From positions 5,719-69,718 of the forward strand of contig JBAQYF010000015.1 of the NCBI GenBank assembly GCA_049299895.1: a stretch of 64,000 nt of DNA, in the 5' to 3' direction. This document shows, piece after piece, positions 16,328 to 24,982 of the stretch. Within the stretch, counting starts at the first letter, position 1. Each line of letters starts with the position of its first letter. The stretch is from CAIYYO01 sp049299895. Its GTDB lineage: Archaea > Altiarchaeota > Altiarchaeia > IMC4 > QMZM01. A program made the translations under genes and the position numbers. The notes under the pieces were generated by a model. It searched no databases and was not told the origin of the DNA. It worked only from the letters and a program-made list of their open reading frames with translations.

Positions 16328-17491
16328 ATGAAAACAAATAAAATATTTGTGGCGATTTTAATGTTGTTCTGCGCAGCGATTTTCTGTGCAGGGGAAGCGG
16401 ACTATAAAAGCGGCTCATACCGGAATATTCAGCGTCCAGTATTACTGAACTTAACAGATTACACCGACCGTTTGGTCAACCCGTCGCATTATATGACAGA
16501 AGGCGTCATTTTCGACCAGTCGAAGATATCCCTGACAAGTTCCGGGGTCTTCCTGCAGAGCGGCGCAGTAACTTACTACGCAACTCTTGGGTATATACCT
16601 GCCCCTGACAGACTATGGAACTCTTCCCATGACAAGTGCATAGACTACACTTACCGAGGAAAAATAATACTTTTCGGCGAGGAATACTATGTTAGAGACA
16701 TAGACTCCCCTGGATTTATCCAGGCATCCAAAGGGATCATCCTTGAAAACGTAAGCAACCAGAGTTTCTCTGCTACCGCCTACGGATACAGATTTAGGGT
16801 GGATGAAATATTAGACAGATGTTCTGAGGAGGGCTTTTGCTGGTTGGCAGGTGCAAATTTCTCAGTACTTAAACCAAATGGCAGTACAGTAGGCATCGAT
16901 ACTTATGATATCCAAGATGCGATTATCGATAATCGCATTGAGGTATCACTTATAGAGATGGAGTATACGAGCAGTAACTATAAAAAGGCATCTATAATAG
17001 TATATGATATTACAAATAACATCGTTCTTGATAATGGATACCCACTTGAGATGGAAGGCGGCATAAAAGCCGGCTGGACGGTAGGCATATCCTCTAAAGC
17101 GCAGCCCTTTGGGTCGTGGATGAACATACCCGAATACTCAGGAATCGAAGGAGGCCAATACCTGTTCGTGAACGCAACCATCAGATACACAACGCCGTTG
17201 ACGCTGAACATGAGCAGCTACCTTGCCCTCCCGGCAGCGTACAAAGTAGTATCCGACGGAACGAACCTGGAAGTAACGGACATTTACAGCACCAGTACGA
17301 CTACGACAACCACATCGACGACCACAAGTTCCACTACAACGACAAGCCCGGACTGCTCTATGATAGGAGATCAGCCCCCCTGCGGAGAGATAAGCCTGTC
17401 TGATATAATATCCCTGATAAACGCATGGACCGCGGGCAGTGCAAGCCTAAACGACGTCATAGCGCTGATCAACGCATGGGCCGCGGGCTAG
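16328..17491 (+). CDS. Secreted surface protein with Thr-rich linker and dockerin-like C-terminal module
   Basis: A 387-residue protein with a signal peptide (IFVAILMLFCAAIFCAG, cleavage near residue 22). A 300-residue beta-rich domain follows, with several Cys and many Tyr/Asn, resembling archaeal S-layer-type modules (FGEEYYVRDID is notable). Then come a Thr/Ser linker (about residues 322-345), a Cys-bracketed CSMIGDQPPC and the terminal module ISLSDIISLINAWTAG plus VIALINAWAAG. The terminal module is shared with the two neighbouring decayed genes, so it is probably a common anchoring or assembly tag; that function is inferred. Its 3' end overlaps the convergent rtcA by 23 bases. Confidence 0.75.
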   Translation: MKTNKIFVAILMLFCAAIFCAGEADYKSGSYRNIQRPVLLNLTDYTDRLVNPSHYMTEGVIFDQSKISLTSSGVFLQSGAVTYYATLGYIPAPDRLWNSSHDKCIDYTYRGKIILFGEEYYVRDIDSPGFIQASKGIILENVSNQSFSATAYGYRFRVDEILDRCSEEGFCWLAGANFSVLKPNGSTVGIDTYDIQDAIIDNRIEVSLIEMEYTSSNYKKASIIVYDITNNIVLDNGYPLEMEGGIKAGWTVGISSKAQPFGSWMNIPEYSGIEGGQYLFVNATIRYTTPLTLNMSSYLALPAAYKVVSDGTNLEVTDIYSTSTTTTTTSTTTSSTTTTSPDCSMIGDQPPCGEISLSDIISLINAWTAGSASLNDVIALINAWAAG

Positions 17492-18503
17492 AACTTATAC
17501 GTCTCCCTTTGATGGACACGTCGCAGCCGAATGCATTCACAACGCCGATATTCGACCTGACGTGTCCGGTTATTTCGCTCACGGAGACTGTGCCCCCGGC
17601 TAACGCCAGATACGGGATTATCTGATCCGCCATGTACCGGTCCAATGCCGCATTCGAGGAGACGTCTTCTATGAGATGTTTTCCGGCTTCTATCCCCACG
17701 TCCTCGGCTCTCCTGCCTTTTTCTCCGAGCGCATCCGCACCGATGATGGAATTCTCAGTCCCGGCCCATAAGGTTATCCCCGAACCATAAGACGGCGTAT
17801 TCACATATTCCTGCGCGATCGCTAATCCGCCGGGAAAGCCCTTATCCAATAGGTCGTTGCGAATAGCATATTCCGCCCCTTTAACTTGCCTCTCGGCTAC
17901 TTTTGCGCCTTTTAGGCCAAGGTGCGCATGCGACAAACCTTTAACAGACGCTATTTTCCCGCTCTTCAATAGTTCAAGGCTCTTAAGCTTGGAAGGCAGA
18001 ATCTCTGCAATCACCTTTCCACCCCCCGCAGGATAATAACCCCTGCTGGATAGGTCAACGGAAGCGCGGCATCCGAATTTTCCGATCAACGGAAGAAAAA
18101 CGTACCGAAGATAATCTATCGAGGGACTCCATTTAACGTCCGTTCCTCCCTGTACTACAAGAGAGACCTTCACAGGCGCAAAAAACGCAGGCAGCATAAG
18201 AGCCTGCAAAACAAGCGTTACCGAGCCTGCAGTACCAACGTCTACGTTGTACTTTCCCCCCCGGAGCTTCCCGGGAGAAAAGACTATTTTATCAGAACCC
18301 AGGGTAAGACCTTCGACTTTTGCACCGCAGAGATCTGCCACCGCTTGAACCGCTGAAAAATGCTGCGGCATCAGGCCGGATTTATCGCGCCCCGCCCTAA
18401 TATTAAACACCTTCACCGGCTCGCCAGTTACGGCAGCCATCGAAACAGCAGTCCTGAGGATCTGCCCGCCTCCTTCGCCCGACGATCCGTCTATCTCGAA
18501 CAT
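17469..18503 (-). CDS. rtcA: RNA 3'-terminal phosphate cyclase
   Basis: A 344-residue enzyme that converts RNA 3'-phosphate to a 2',3'-cyclic phosphate through an adenylated His. The signatures are DGSSGEGGGQILRTAV at the N-terminus, RAGRDKSGLMPQH, YYPAGGGKV near residue 160, the conserved ADQIIPYLALAGG, and TGHVRSNIGVV, where His314 is the expected nucleophile. Length and motifs are those of the archaeal RtcA group. Convergent and overlapping by 23 bases with the surface-protein gene; divergent from the nucleotidyltransferase gene. Confidence 0.95.
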   Translation of the reverse strand: MFEIDGSSGEGGGQILRTAVSMAAVTGEPVKVFNIRAGRDKSGLMPQHFSAVQAVADLCGAKVEGLTLGSDKIVFSPGKLRGGKYNVDVGTAGSVTLVLQALMLPAFFAPVKVSLVVQGGTDVKWSPSIDYLRYVFLPLIGKFGCRASVDLSSRGYYPAGGGKVIAEILPSKLKSLELLKSGKIASVKGLSHAHLGLKGAKVAERQVKGAEYAIRNDLLDKGFPGGLAIAQEYVNTPSYGSGITLWAGTENSIIGADALGEKGRRAEDVGIEAGKHLIEDVSSNAALDRYMADQIIPYLALAGGTVSVSEITGHVRSNIGVVNAFGCDVSIKGRRISSSPRPMR

Positions 18504-18549
18504 TTTAACATTATATCTATATTTCTTTAGTTTCTACTAATAATAGAAC

Positions 18550-19380
18550 ATGGACGAAAAAGTCACGTTCTCACTCAATAAGAACATACTCTCAAAGGTC
18601 GACCAGTTGATCGACGGGAAAAAGATAAAGAACAGGGACGAAGCGCTGGAAAAGATAATCTGCCGCACCGTGAACCGGGAGAACGTAAAGACCGCATTCA
18701 TACTCGCCGGAGGGAAGGGGACGAGGATGAGGCCTTTCACCTATGAACTGCCCAAGCCGCTCATCCCTGTCCAGGGCAGGCCGCTCATCCAGCACATACT
18801 AGACCTCCTCCGAAAATACGAGATAAGAGACATCATCATATCGACAGGCTACATGTGCGACAAAATAAAAGAGTACTTCGGGAACGGGAGCAAATTCGGC
18901 CTGGACATAACGTACATAGAAGAAAAAGAGGAACTCGGAACGGCTGGGGCACTCAACCTGTCAAAAGACCTCCTGAAGGAAACATTCATAATGTTCAACG
19001 GGGACATCCTGGCAAATATCGACCTGCACGACTTCATAGACTTTCACTCAAGGAATGAAGGCCTTGCAACTATCGCATTAACGCCGGTGGACGATCCCTC
19101 GCGCTTCGGCGTCGCAGACCTCAAAGGAGACCGCATAATGAAGTTCGTCGAGAAGCCGAAAACGCACATATCGAACCTGATAAACGCAGGGGTCTACGTC
19201 CTGGAACCGGAGGTCATCAAATACGTTCCCGAAGGGAGAGCCATGATGGAAACAGACGTATTCCCGAAACTTGCCGCCGAAGGAAAACTGTTCGGGTACC
19301 CCTACGACGGACAGTGGTTCGACACGGGAACGCACGAATCGTACGAGAACGCTATCAAGAACTGGAAGAAAATAAAATGA
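18550..19380 (+). CDS. Sugar-phosphate nucleotidyltransferase with N-terminal ribbon-helix-helix-like segment
   Basis: A 276-residue protein. Residues 50-276 are a nucleotidyltransferase making NDP-sugars from sugar 1-phosphates: LAGGKGTRMRPFTYELPKPL (G-x-G-T-R-x-x-P and the K-P motif), then VEKPK, an N-A-G-V-Y segment and WFDTGTHESY. Residues 1-45 (VTFSLNKNILSKVDQLIDGK, then NRDEALEKII) look like a CopG-type ribbon-helix-helix DNA-binding domain, unusual on a metabolic enzyme. Coupled to the phosphohexomutase gene by an ATGA overlap, so the pair probably supplies an activated sugar for glycosylation or trehalose-type synthesis. Sugar specificity not shown. Confidence 0.88.
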   Translation: MDEKVTFSLNKNILSKVDQLIDGKKIKNRDEALEKIICRTVNRENVKTAFILAGGKGTRMRPFTYELPKPLIPVQGRPLIQHILDLLRKYEIRDIIISTGYMCDKIKEYFGNGSKFGLDITYIEEKEELGTAGALNLSKDLLKETFIMFNGDILANIDLHDFIDFHSRNEGLATIALTPVDDPSRFGVADLKGDRIMKFVEKPKTHISNLINAGVYVLEPEVIKYVPEGRAMMETDVFPKLAAEGKLFGYPYDGQWFDTGTHESYENAIKNWKKIK

Positions 19381-20726
19381 GCATCTATCGCGCTTACGAC
19401 ATACGGGGAGTATACGAAAAAGACCTGACAGACGCGGAAGCAGAGAAAATAGGAAAAGCCTACGCTACATACGTCGGAGGAGGAGACATCGCGGTCGGAA
19501 GGGACTGCAGATTAAGCTCTCCATCCCTGAGAAATGCCCTCGTGAAGGGACTCGTATCAGCCGGCTGCACCGTAACGGACGTCGGGATGGTACCAACGCC
19601 CTTACTATACTACACCATACAGAACTACAAAAAAGACGGGGGCATAATGATAACGGGCTCCCACAACGGGCCGCAGTACAACGGATTCAAGCTGTGCAAG
19701 GGAACGGACACACTGTATGGCGACCAGATACAGGAAGTAGCAAAGATAGTATCCTCAGGTATATTCCGGGAAGGAAAAGGCATAGTCATAGAGAAGAATG
19801 TGGTCGAAGACTATGTCAAATCCGCAAAGGAGAAAATCAGGATAAAGAAAAAGATAAAAGTCGTCGTCGACGGAGGGAACGGAGCAGGGGGAATAATAGG
19901 CACGCGCCTACTCAAAGAGCTGGGATGCGAGGTCGTTGAACTGTACTGCGAACCGGACGGCAGGTTCCCGCACCACTTCCCGGACCCCACGGTAGACGCG
20001 AACCTAAAAGATCTCATAGAGACAGTCAAAAATGAAAAAGCAGACCTTGGGATCGCATACGACGGAGACGCGGACCGCCTCGGAGTAGTGGACGATATGG
20101 GAGACGTCATACGCGGAGACCAGTCTCTTATACTTTTCTCAAGGGAGATACTCAAAGAGAAGAAAGGAGCAACTATCATATTCGAAGTCAAATGCTCGCA
20201 GGCTCTCGTCGAAGACATAAAAAAGAACGGCGGCGAGCCCCTTATGTACCGGACGGGCCACTCATTCATCAAGAAAAAGATGAAAGAAACAAAGGCGCCC
20301 CTCGCAGGAGAGATGAGCGGGCACTTCTTTTTTGCGGACAAATACTACGGATACGACGACGGGATATACTCGGGCCTGCGAATGGCAGAACTTCTATCAG
20401 AAAAAAAGGAAAAGCTCTCGGAGATAATGGCAAAAATACCCAGGTATTATTCCACGCCCGAGATCCGCGTACACGCGCCCGAAGACAAAAAATTTGCCAT
20501 CGTAAAAGAGGTCACGGAAAAATTCCAGAAAGAAAAATATGAAGTGATCACGGTGGACGGCGCACGCATGCAGTTCCCTGACGGATGGGGACTGATCAGG
20601 GCGTCGAATACCGAGCCTGCGCTGATACTGCGGTTCGAGGCTAAGACGCCTGAAAGATTAAAAGAAATAGAGAAGACGATTAAAGGGGCGCTGGCGAAAT
20701 ATCCGGAACTGGAGAAGGAATTGTAG
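19377..20726 (+). CDS. Phosphomannomutase/phosphoglucomutase
   Basis: A 449-residue alpha-D-phosphohexomutase. The start is YRAYDIRGVY, the phosphoserine loop is TGSHNGPQYNG with Ser95, where most relatives have TASHNP, and the Mg site is YDGDADRLG near 240. A sugar-binding GEMSGH loop lies near 320 and a C-terminal phosphate-binding RASNTEPALILRFEA near 420. The start at 19377 overlaps the stop of the nucleotidyltransferase gene (ATGA), indicating an operon and a shared pathway from hexose-6-P to NDP-hexose. Confidence 0.93.
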   Translation: MSIYRAYDIRGVYEKDLTDAEAEKIGKAYATYVGGGDIAVGRDCRLSSPSLRNALVKGLVSAGCTVTDVGMVPTPLLYYTIQNYKKDGGIMITGSHNGPQYNGFKLCKGTDTLYGDQIQEVAKIVSSGIFREGKGIVIEKNVVEDYVKSAKEKIRIKKKIKVVVDGGNGAGGIIGTRLLKELGCEVVELYCEPDGRFPHHFPDPTVDANLKDLIETVKNEKADLGIAYDGDADRLGVVDDMGDVIRGDQSLILFSREILKEKKGATIIFEVKCSQALVEDIKKNGGEPLMYRTGHSFIKKKMKETKAPLAGEMSGHFFFADKYYGYDDGIYSGLRMAELLSEKKEKLSEIMAKIPRYYSTPEIRVHAPEDKKFAIVKEVTEKFQKEKYEVITVDGARMQFPDGWGLIRASNTEPALILRFEAKTPERLKEIEKTIKGALAKYPELEKEL

Positions 20727-20931
20727 TGCCTAACTCTTTTTATCTGGATGCTGTCTTGAAAAAGGATAACAAATAATTTAAGAGGACATTGAAAGAAGTG
20801 ATGGACTGCAAGCACATGAAAAGCACACAAAAAGGATTAAATAATCTGAAAGAATGCAGGATATTATTGCACAAAGAAGGAAAAGAAGAAAAAACAGGCA
20901 AGATATAAAAAAAACAGGACGGGATTGTCAT

Positions 20932-21624
20932 TCAATCTTCCGTTTCGTCCATCAGAAAATAGGAGTATAACAACCCGGCCAGCGTCGGCTTGACCAAAAC
21001 GTTCCGTCCCTTCTTGAATGATTCGACCAGCCCGTCTTTCTTCAGGTCGGATATATGATAGCTCAGGCGCGAGCGCTCGGATGATGCCTCCCGCAGCTTG
21101 CCTGCCTTTTTTATAAGATCCTCTAGCATCAGTCCTTCACGGTTTTTTCCAAGGGCCCTGATGATATCCCTCTTCTCTGCCAGAAGCTCTTTTAGGGGCA
21201 GGAGAGGAACGGATAATACCTTTCGAACGCCCGTTATCCCCCCATCCTTGTATTCCGGCAGGCCGATATATACGGCGCTGCCGGTCGAAAGGGCGGCAAG
21301 ATATGAAGCGATCCCAAGAGGGCCGGCAGAGCCTGAAAGATTCACCAAAACGGCGAAGCCTGAACGCTTCTCGGATATGATCTTCTCGACCAAAGACAGG
21401 ACAACAGACTCCAGGTCGCCGATATCCGCATGAAAAACATCGCATCGCACGCTGCCAAGGCCTTTTCTAACTGCCGCCGCCGCGTCTTCTGCCTCCTTCT
21501 CCCGGGGAGACGATGCATCCGTCCCGCTGACAAGAACGACCCGGTCTACGGGAAAATGACGTATGCTGCCGATCAGGACCTGAGGATCACAGCCTAAAGG
21601 GACAATGTGAACAATAGATGTCAT
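20932..21624 (-). CDS. CARF-like Rossmann plus winged-helix regulator (DUF6293/Csa3-like)
   Basis: A 230-residue protein. The N-terminal 130 residues form an alpha/beta domain opening IVHIVPLGCDPQVLIGSIRH, with VVLVSGTDASS and VLVNLSGSAGPLGIASYLA, the pattern of the CARF-like domain of Csa3 and the HFX_2341/DUF6293 group. A C-terminal winged helix (about 165-225: SERSRLSYHISDLKKDGLV, GRNVLVKPTLAG) follows. Such proteins are transcription factors thought to sense nucleotide ligands, and several control CRISPR-Cas genes. Here it lies 9 kb from the cas operon, so a link is speculative. The ATG at 21624 is chosen over 21687, which adds a Tyr/Phe-rich stretch not expected in the fold. Confidence 0.7.
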   Translation of the reverse strand: MTSIVHIVPLGCDPQVLIGSIRHFPVDRVVLVSGTDASSPREKEAEDAAAAVRKGLGSVRCDVFHADIGDLESVVLSLVEKIISEKRSGFAVLVNLSGSAGPLGIASYLAALSTGSAVYIGLPEYKDGGITGVRKVLSVPLLPLKELLAEKRDIIRALGKNREGLMLEDLIKKAGKLREASSERSRLSYHISDLKKDGLVESFKKGRNVLVKPTLAGLLYSYFLMDETED

Positions 21625-21765
21625 ATGTATAGAATAGGGAAGACAGGAATAAAACTTTTGCTTATAATTAAAGAAATATTTTAACATTAAATAAATTCTT
21701 TATGTATTTATAGGGGGAATACTAAGATATTAGCAATCAGAGTATGAAAAGTCTGGAAAGATAAA

Positions 21766-22326
21766 ATGCACGAAGCCACATGCCGCATATGCGGTGGGGC
21801 AATGGAACGCGTCCCAATGGAAAATAATGAAACACGCATCTGTAAGTCCTGTGCGAACGCATCGAATGCAAAAATGAAAGAATCTTCTGAAGAAGACCTC
21901 AAAACATACCAGGCAGACGTTGAATTCCTGCACATCTGCATCTGCGGGCTCTCGGCCCCGCTGATGAAGGAGGCGGAAAAAAACCTGTCAGAGATAAGCA
22001 AAAAAGAGATAATGAAACAATCCTTTCGAAAAGGGGTAAGAACGTGCCTCGAATACCTGCTCGCCCAAGGCGACCGGGAAGAGATCAGAAAAATAAGGAT
22101 AAAACAGGAGGAATCGGTCAGAACAGCGCTCAGGCAAATGTGCAGCGACGAAAAGAAAATAGAATCACTAATAAAGGCCATGAGCTCAAAAGACGAGGAA
22201 ATGCTTGAGAACCTGGAGATATTCGGAATTAAAAAACCGAACGAAGAAGAGGAAAATACCGGGAAGATGGAAGAAGCGCTGCTCCCGGAGGGGACGGGAA
22301 AAAAGGACTACAAAGGAGCCTCATAA
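21766..22326 (+). CDS. Cys-rich protein of unknown family, copy 1
   Basis: A 186-residue protein with an N-terminal zinc ribbon (C-x2-C at CRICGG and C-x2-C at CKSC). A shared block YQADVEFLHICICGLSAPLM follows near residues 45-65, then a helical, charged region (ISKKEIMKQSFRKGVRTCLE, DEKKIESLIKAMSSKDEEML). It is paralogous to the gene at 24983: same zinc ribbon, DVEFLH-x3-C-x-LSAPLM, SKK-[ED]-I and DEKKIE-x-L-[IM]-KA-x-[SG]-S. I do not recognise the family. It opens a run of co-directional accessory genes and is preceded by AT-rich DNA with a TATA-like tract. Confidence 0.65.
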   Translation: MHEATCRICGGAMERVPMENNETRICKSCANASNAKMKESSEEDLKTYQADVEFLHICICGLSAPLMKEAEKNLSEISKKEIMKQSFRKGVRTCLEYLLAQGDREEIRKIRIKQEESVRTALRQMCSDEKKIESLIKAMSSKDEEMLENLEIFGIKKPNEEEENTGKMEEALLPEGTGKKDYKGAS

Positions 22327-22332
22327 AAACAA

Positions 22333-23376
22333 ATGGAACGCAAACTTGTGACAATACGCACGATATCCGCTATAAAACCCATACCCGGGGCAGACATGAT
22401 AGAAATTGTGGTCGTGGACGGATGAGACTGCGCCGTAAACACCGGCAAATTTTCCGCGGGCGACAGGTGCGTCTACTTCGAGATAGATTCTTTCCTGCCA
22501 ATCGAGGAGAGATACGAGTTTTTGAGGAAATACAGCTACAGGAAACTATCCGACGGCAGGGAGGGATTCAGGTTGAAGACCGCCAAATTCAGGGGACAGA
22601 TATCGCAGGGGCTCCTTATGCCGCTAAAGGATTACCCGGAGCTGGACGAAAAGGCCATCAAAGAGGATAGCGACCTTTCTGTTTTGCTGAACGTAACGAA
22701 ATACGAGCCGCCGATCCCTGCGAACCTCGCAGGCCTCGTAAAAGGACCGTTTCCGTCGTTTGTGCAGAGATCCGACGAGGAACGCATCCAAAACCTGCCG
22801 GACTACTTCGAAAAATACAAAGACGCCTTGTTCGAGGAAACAGAGAAACTCGACGGGACCTCGTGCACCTATTACTGGAACGAAGGCCTATTCGGCGTCT
22901 GCTCAAGGAACCTGGAACTCCTCGAAACCGGCGACAACACCCAGTGGCAGCTTGCAAGGGAGATGAACGTCAAAAAGTCGCTTGCAGACCTGAACAAGAA
23001 CATAGCCCTGCAGGGAGAGATCGTCGGCCCGGGCATCAACAAAAACACGCTCCGTCTGCCGGGAAAAAGGTTCTGCATCTACAACATATACGACATAGAC
23101 CTGCGGCGCTACCAGACGCCGGACGAACGAAAAGAAACCATCGGATCGCTGAACAACGACATAATAGGGCACGTCCCGGTGCTGAACGAAAAAATAGACA
23201 TATTTACAAGAGCGGTCAACATCAAGGAACTCTTAGAATACGCGAAAGGTAGATCAAAACTCAACCCCGAAAGAGACAGGGAAGGCGTGGTATTCAAGTC
23301 CCACTTCCTGGACGGGAACAGGAACATTGTGTCTTTCAAGGTCTTATCCAACGACTACCTGCTAGAGGAGGAATGA
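22333..23376 (+). CDS. RNA ligase (T4 Rnl2/DRB0094-like), interrupted by one in-frame TGA
   Basis: Read from the ATG at 22333, the frame begins TIRTISAIKPIPGADMIEI, the usual N-terminus of DRB0094-type RNA ligases. It meets TGA at codon 31 (22423-22425) where relatives have Trp (V-D-G-W), then continues to 23376. The catalytic domain is intact: motif I EKLDGTSC (adenylated Lys), CSRNLEL, LQGEIVGPG, EGVVFKS (motif IV) and SFKVLSNDYL (motif V). Such ligases seal or repair RNA with ATP. Either a nonsense mutation has inactivated it, the TGA is read through, or a shorter product starts at an internal ATG (22522). It sits 6 bases after copy 1 of the Cys-rich family. Confidence 0.8.
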
Positions 23377-23441
23377 AAAACAAGCAGACTATCAGGTCAT
23401 CAACCAATATTTATTCTATAAGGTTCATATTATAATACATC

Positions 23442-23465
23442 ATAATTATCAATTTTGATAATTAT
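23442..23465. promoter_or_regulatory. Perfect palindrome in the promoter of the first AbiE pair
   Basis: Eleven-base arms (ATAATTATCAA and TTGATAATTAT) separated by TT, ending 13 bases before the AbiEi start at 23479. AbiEi antitoxins are winged-helix repressors that bind inverted repeats in their own promoter, so this is the likely autoregulatory operator. TATA-like sequence lies just upstream (about 23425-23437). Confidence 0.6.
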
Positions 23466-23478
23466 AAAGCACTAAAAT

Positions 23479-24171
23479 ATGGAAAAATACACTGTCCTGA
23501 AGGAGCTGGCCCGCTACCCCCTCTTTTCAATCGGCGATTACACCCGCCTGACCGGAAAAGACGCTGCCTACTCCCGGCTCTTCCTGCACAGACTGAATAA
23601 AGAAGGCATCATCCATAGGATCGAACGAGGCAAATACACCGTCCACGAGGATCCCATGATCTTCGCGTCCCGCATCCGGGTGCCTTCATACCTGAGCTTC
23701 TGGTCCGCGCTCCGCTTCTACGACCTGACAGAGCAATTGCCCAAGAATCTGATGATAGCATCGCCCCATAGAGCGGGATCGATAAATTTCCAGGGAACGA
23801 AAATCGAGTTCTACAGGATGCGTTTCATGTGGGGATATAAAAAAACAAGATATTCCGGAAAAGATATATTCATCGCGGAAAAAGAAAAAGTCGTAATAGA
23901 CTGCCTGCTCCTCATGAACACACCCTATGACGAGGTTTACAAAGCAATAACCTCAGGAGAGCTCGACTCAAAAAAACTGGCGTTATACGCCATCCGCACA
24001 GCGAACGTCTCACTCATGAAGAGACTTGGCTTCCTTCTAAAGACGGCAGGACAGGATGCGGGAGACCTGGAAAAACACACCGACTACAATTATATACCCC
24101 TGGACTGGGGCAAGGCTGCCAAGGGCAAAAAAGACCCTGAATGGAAAATAATCATGAACAAGGTGATCTAA
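23479..24171 (+). CDS. AbiEi-like antitoxin/winged-helix repressor
   Basis: A 230-residue protein with an N-terminal winged helix (about 1-60: VLKELARYPLFSIGDYTRLT, LHRLNKEGIIHRIERGKYTV) and the AbiEi-type C-terminal domain (YLSFWSALRFYDLTEQLP, IFIAEKEKVVIDCLLL). In type IV AbiE systems this protein represses the operon and counteracts the AbiEii nucleotidyltransferase. The partner gene starts 1 base after its stop, and a perfect palindrome lies in its promoter. Confidence 0.85.
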   Translation: MEKYTVLKELARYPLFSIGDYTRLTGKDAAYSRLFLHRLNKEGIIHRIERGKYTVHEDPMIFASRIRVPSYLSFWSALRFYDLTEQLPKNLMIASPHRAGSINFQGTKIEFYRMRFMWGYKKTRYSGKDIFIAEKEKVVIDCLLLMNTPYDEVYKAITSGELDSKKLALYAIRTANVSLMKRLGFLLKTAGQDAGDLEKHTDYNYIPLDWGKAAKGKKDPEWKIIMNKVI

Positions 24172-24172
24172 A

Positions 24173-24940
24173 GTGCTATCCGTCGAAGACTTAAAGGACG
24201 TCGCAAAGATCAAGGGAATAAGGAACCTGGGCTACGCGGAAAAGGACTACCTGTTGGAACTCGCCCTCTTATTTATCTCAAGGAACACTAAAAGAGAGCT
24301 TGTATTCAAGGGCGGAACGGCCCTCTACAAGTTCTACCGGCTGGACAGATTCAGCGAAGACATCGATTTTTCCATGGTCGAAGAATTGGACGTCGAATCG
24401 ATGCTGGACAAGGTGACAACCGGCCTGAACTCATTCGGAATAGAAGCCGAGATGAAAACAAAATACCAAAGCCACAATACAGTCATGGCATCCATAAGAG
24501 CAAAAGGACCGCTGTACACCGGATCAAATCAGACGCTCTCAAAGATAGAAATAGACATAAACCTTAAATCAAAGACGGACCTGCCTCCAAAGGTTGCCAA
24601 TTATTCGCCTCTATACCCCGACATACCCTCCTATACGATCCAGGTAATGAAAGAGGAAGAGATACTTGCGGAAAAAATAAGGGCGATAATGACCCGGGAC
24701 AAGCCAAGAGACATATACGACCTCTGGTTCCTGATGAATAAAGGAGTATCAATAGATATAAAACTAGCCGGGAAGAAGATGGAATACTACGGCGAAAAAT
24801 GGGATCAGAAGACATTCGAAAAGAAACTGGAAATCAAAGAACAAACATGGAAAATTGAGCTAAAAGCCCTTATAGACAACGTGCCGGAACTGACAGAAGT
24901 CAGGGAGACTATCATGGGAAGGATTACGGCACAACAATGA
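24173..24940 (+). CDS. AbiEii/DUF1814 nucleotidyltransferase toxin
   Basis: A 255-residue nucleotidyltransferase. The motifs are LVFKGGTALYKFYRLDRFSE with D-I-D right after it (the metal-binding D-x-D), EEEILAEKIRAIMTRDKPRD and DIYDLWFLMN. AbiEii/MenT-type enzymes stop growth by adding nucleotides to tRNA acceptor ends or similar targets, causing abortive infection; the exact target here is unknown. All catalytic residues are present. The start is GTG at 24173, directly after the antitoxin stop. Confidence 0.88.
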   Translation: MLSVEDLKDVAKIKGIRNLGYAEKDYLLELALLFISRNTKRELVFKGGTALYKFYRLDRFSEDIDFSMVEELDVESMLDKVTTGLNSFGIEAEMKTKYQSHNTVMASIRAKGPLYTGSNQTLSKIEIDINLKSKTDLPPKVANYSPLYPDIPSYTIQVMKEEEILAEKIRAIMTRDKPRDIYDLWFLMNKGVSIDIKLAGKKMEYYGEKWDQKTFEKKLEIKEQTWKIELKALIDNVPELTEVRETIMGRITAQQ

Positions 24941-24982
24941 TTTAAGGAAAGTAATCAAAGAAATAAGGACATCCTACGGAAA

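Noticed and set aside
17469..17491. 23-base overlap of rtcA and surface-protein 3' ends as a sign of a misplaced stop
   Set aside because: Both C-termini match their families (the module ending INAWAAG and the RtcA tail), so the overlap is genuine.
20801..20908. 35-codon frame between the phosphohexomutase and the CARF-like gene
   Set aside because: Short, Lys-rich and without a clear ribosome site or homologue; could be real but cannot be supported.
22423..22425. TGA as selenocysteine codon in the RNA ligase
   Set aside because: The conserved residue at this place is Trp, not Cys, and no SECIS-like hairpin was recognised.
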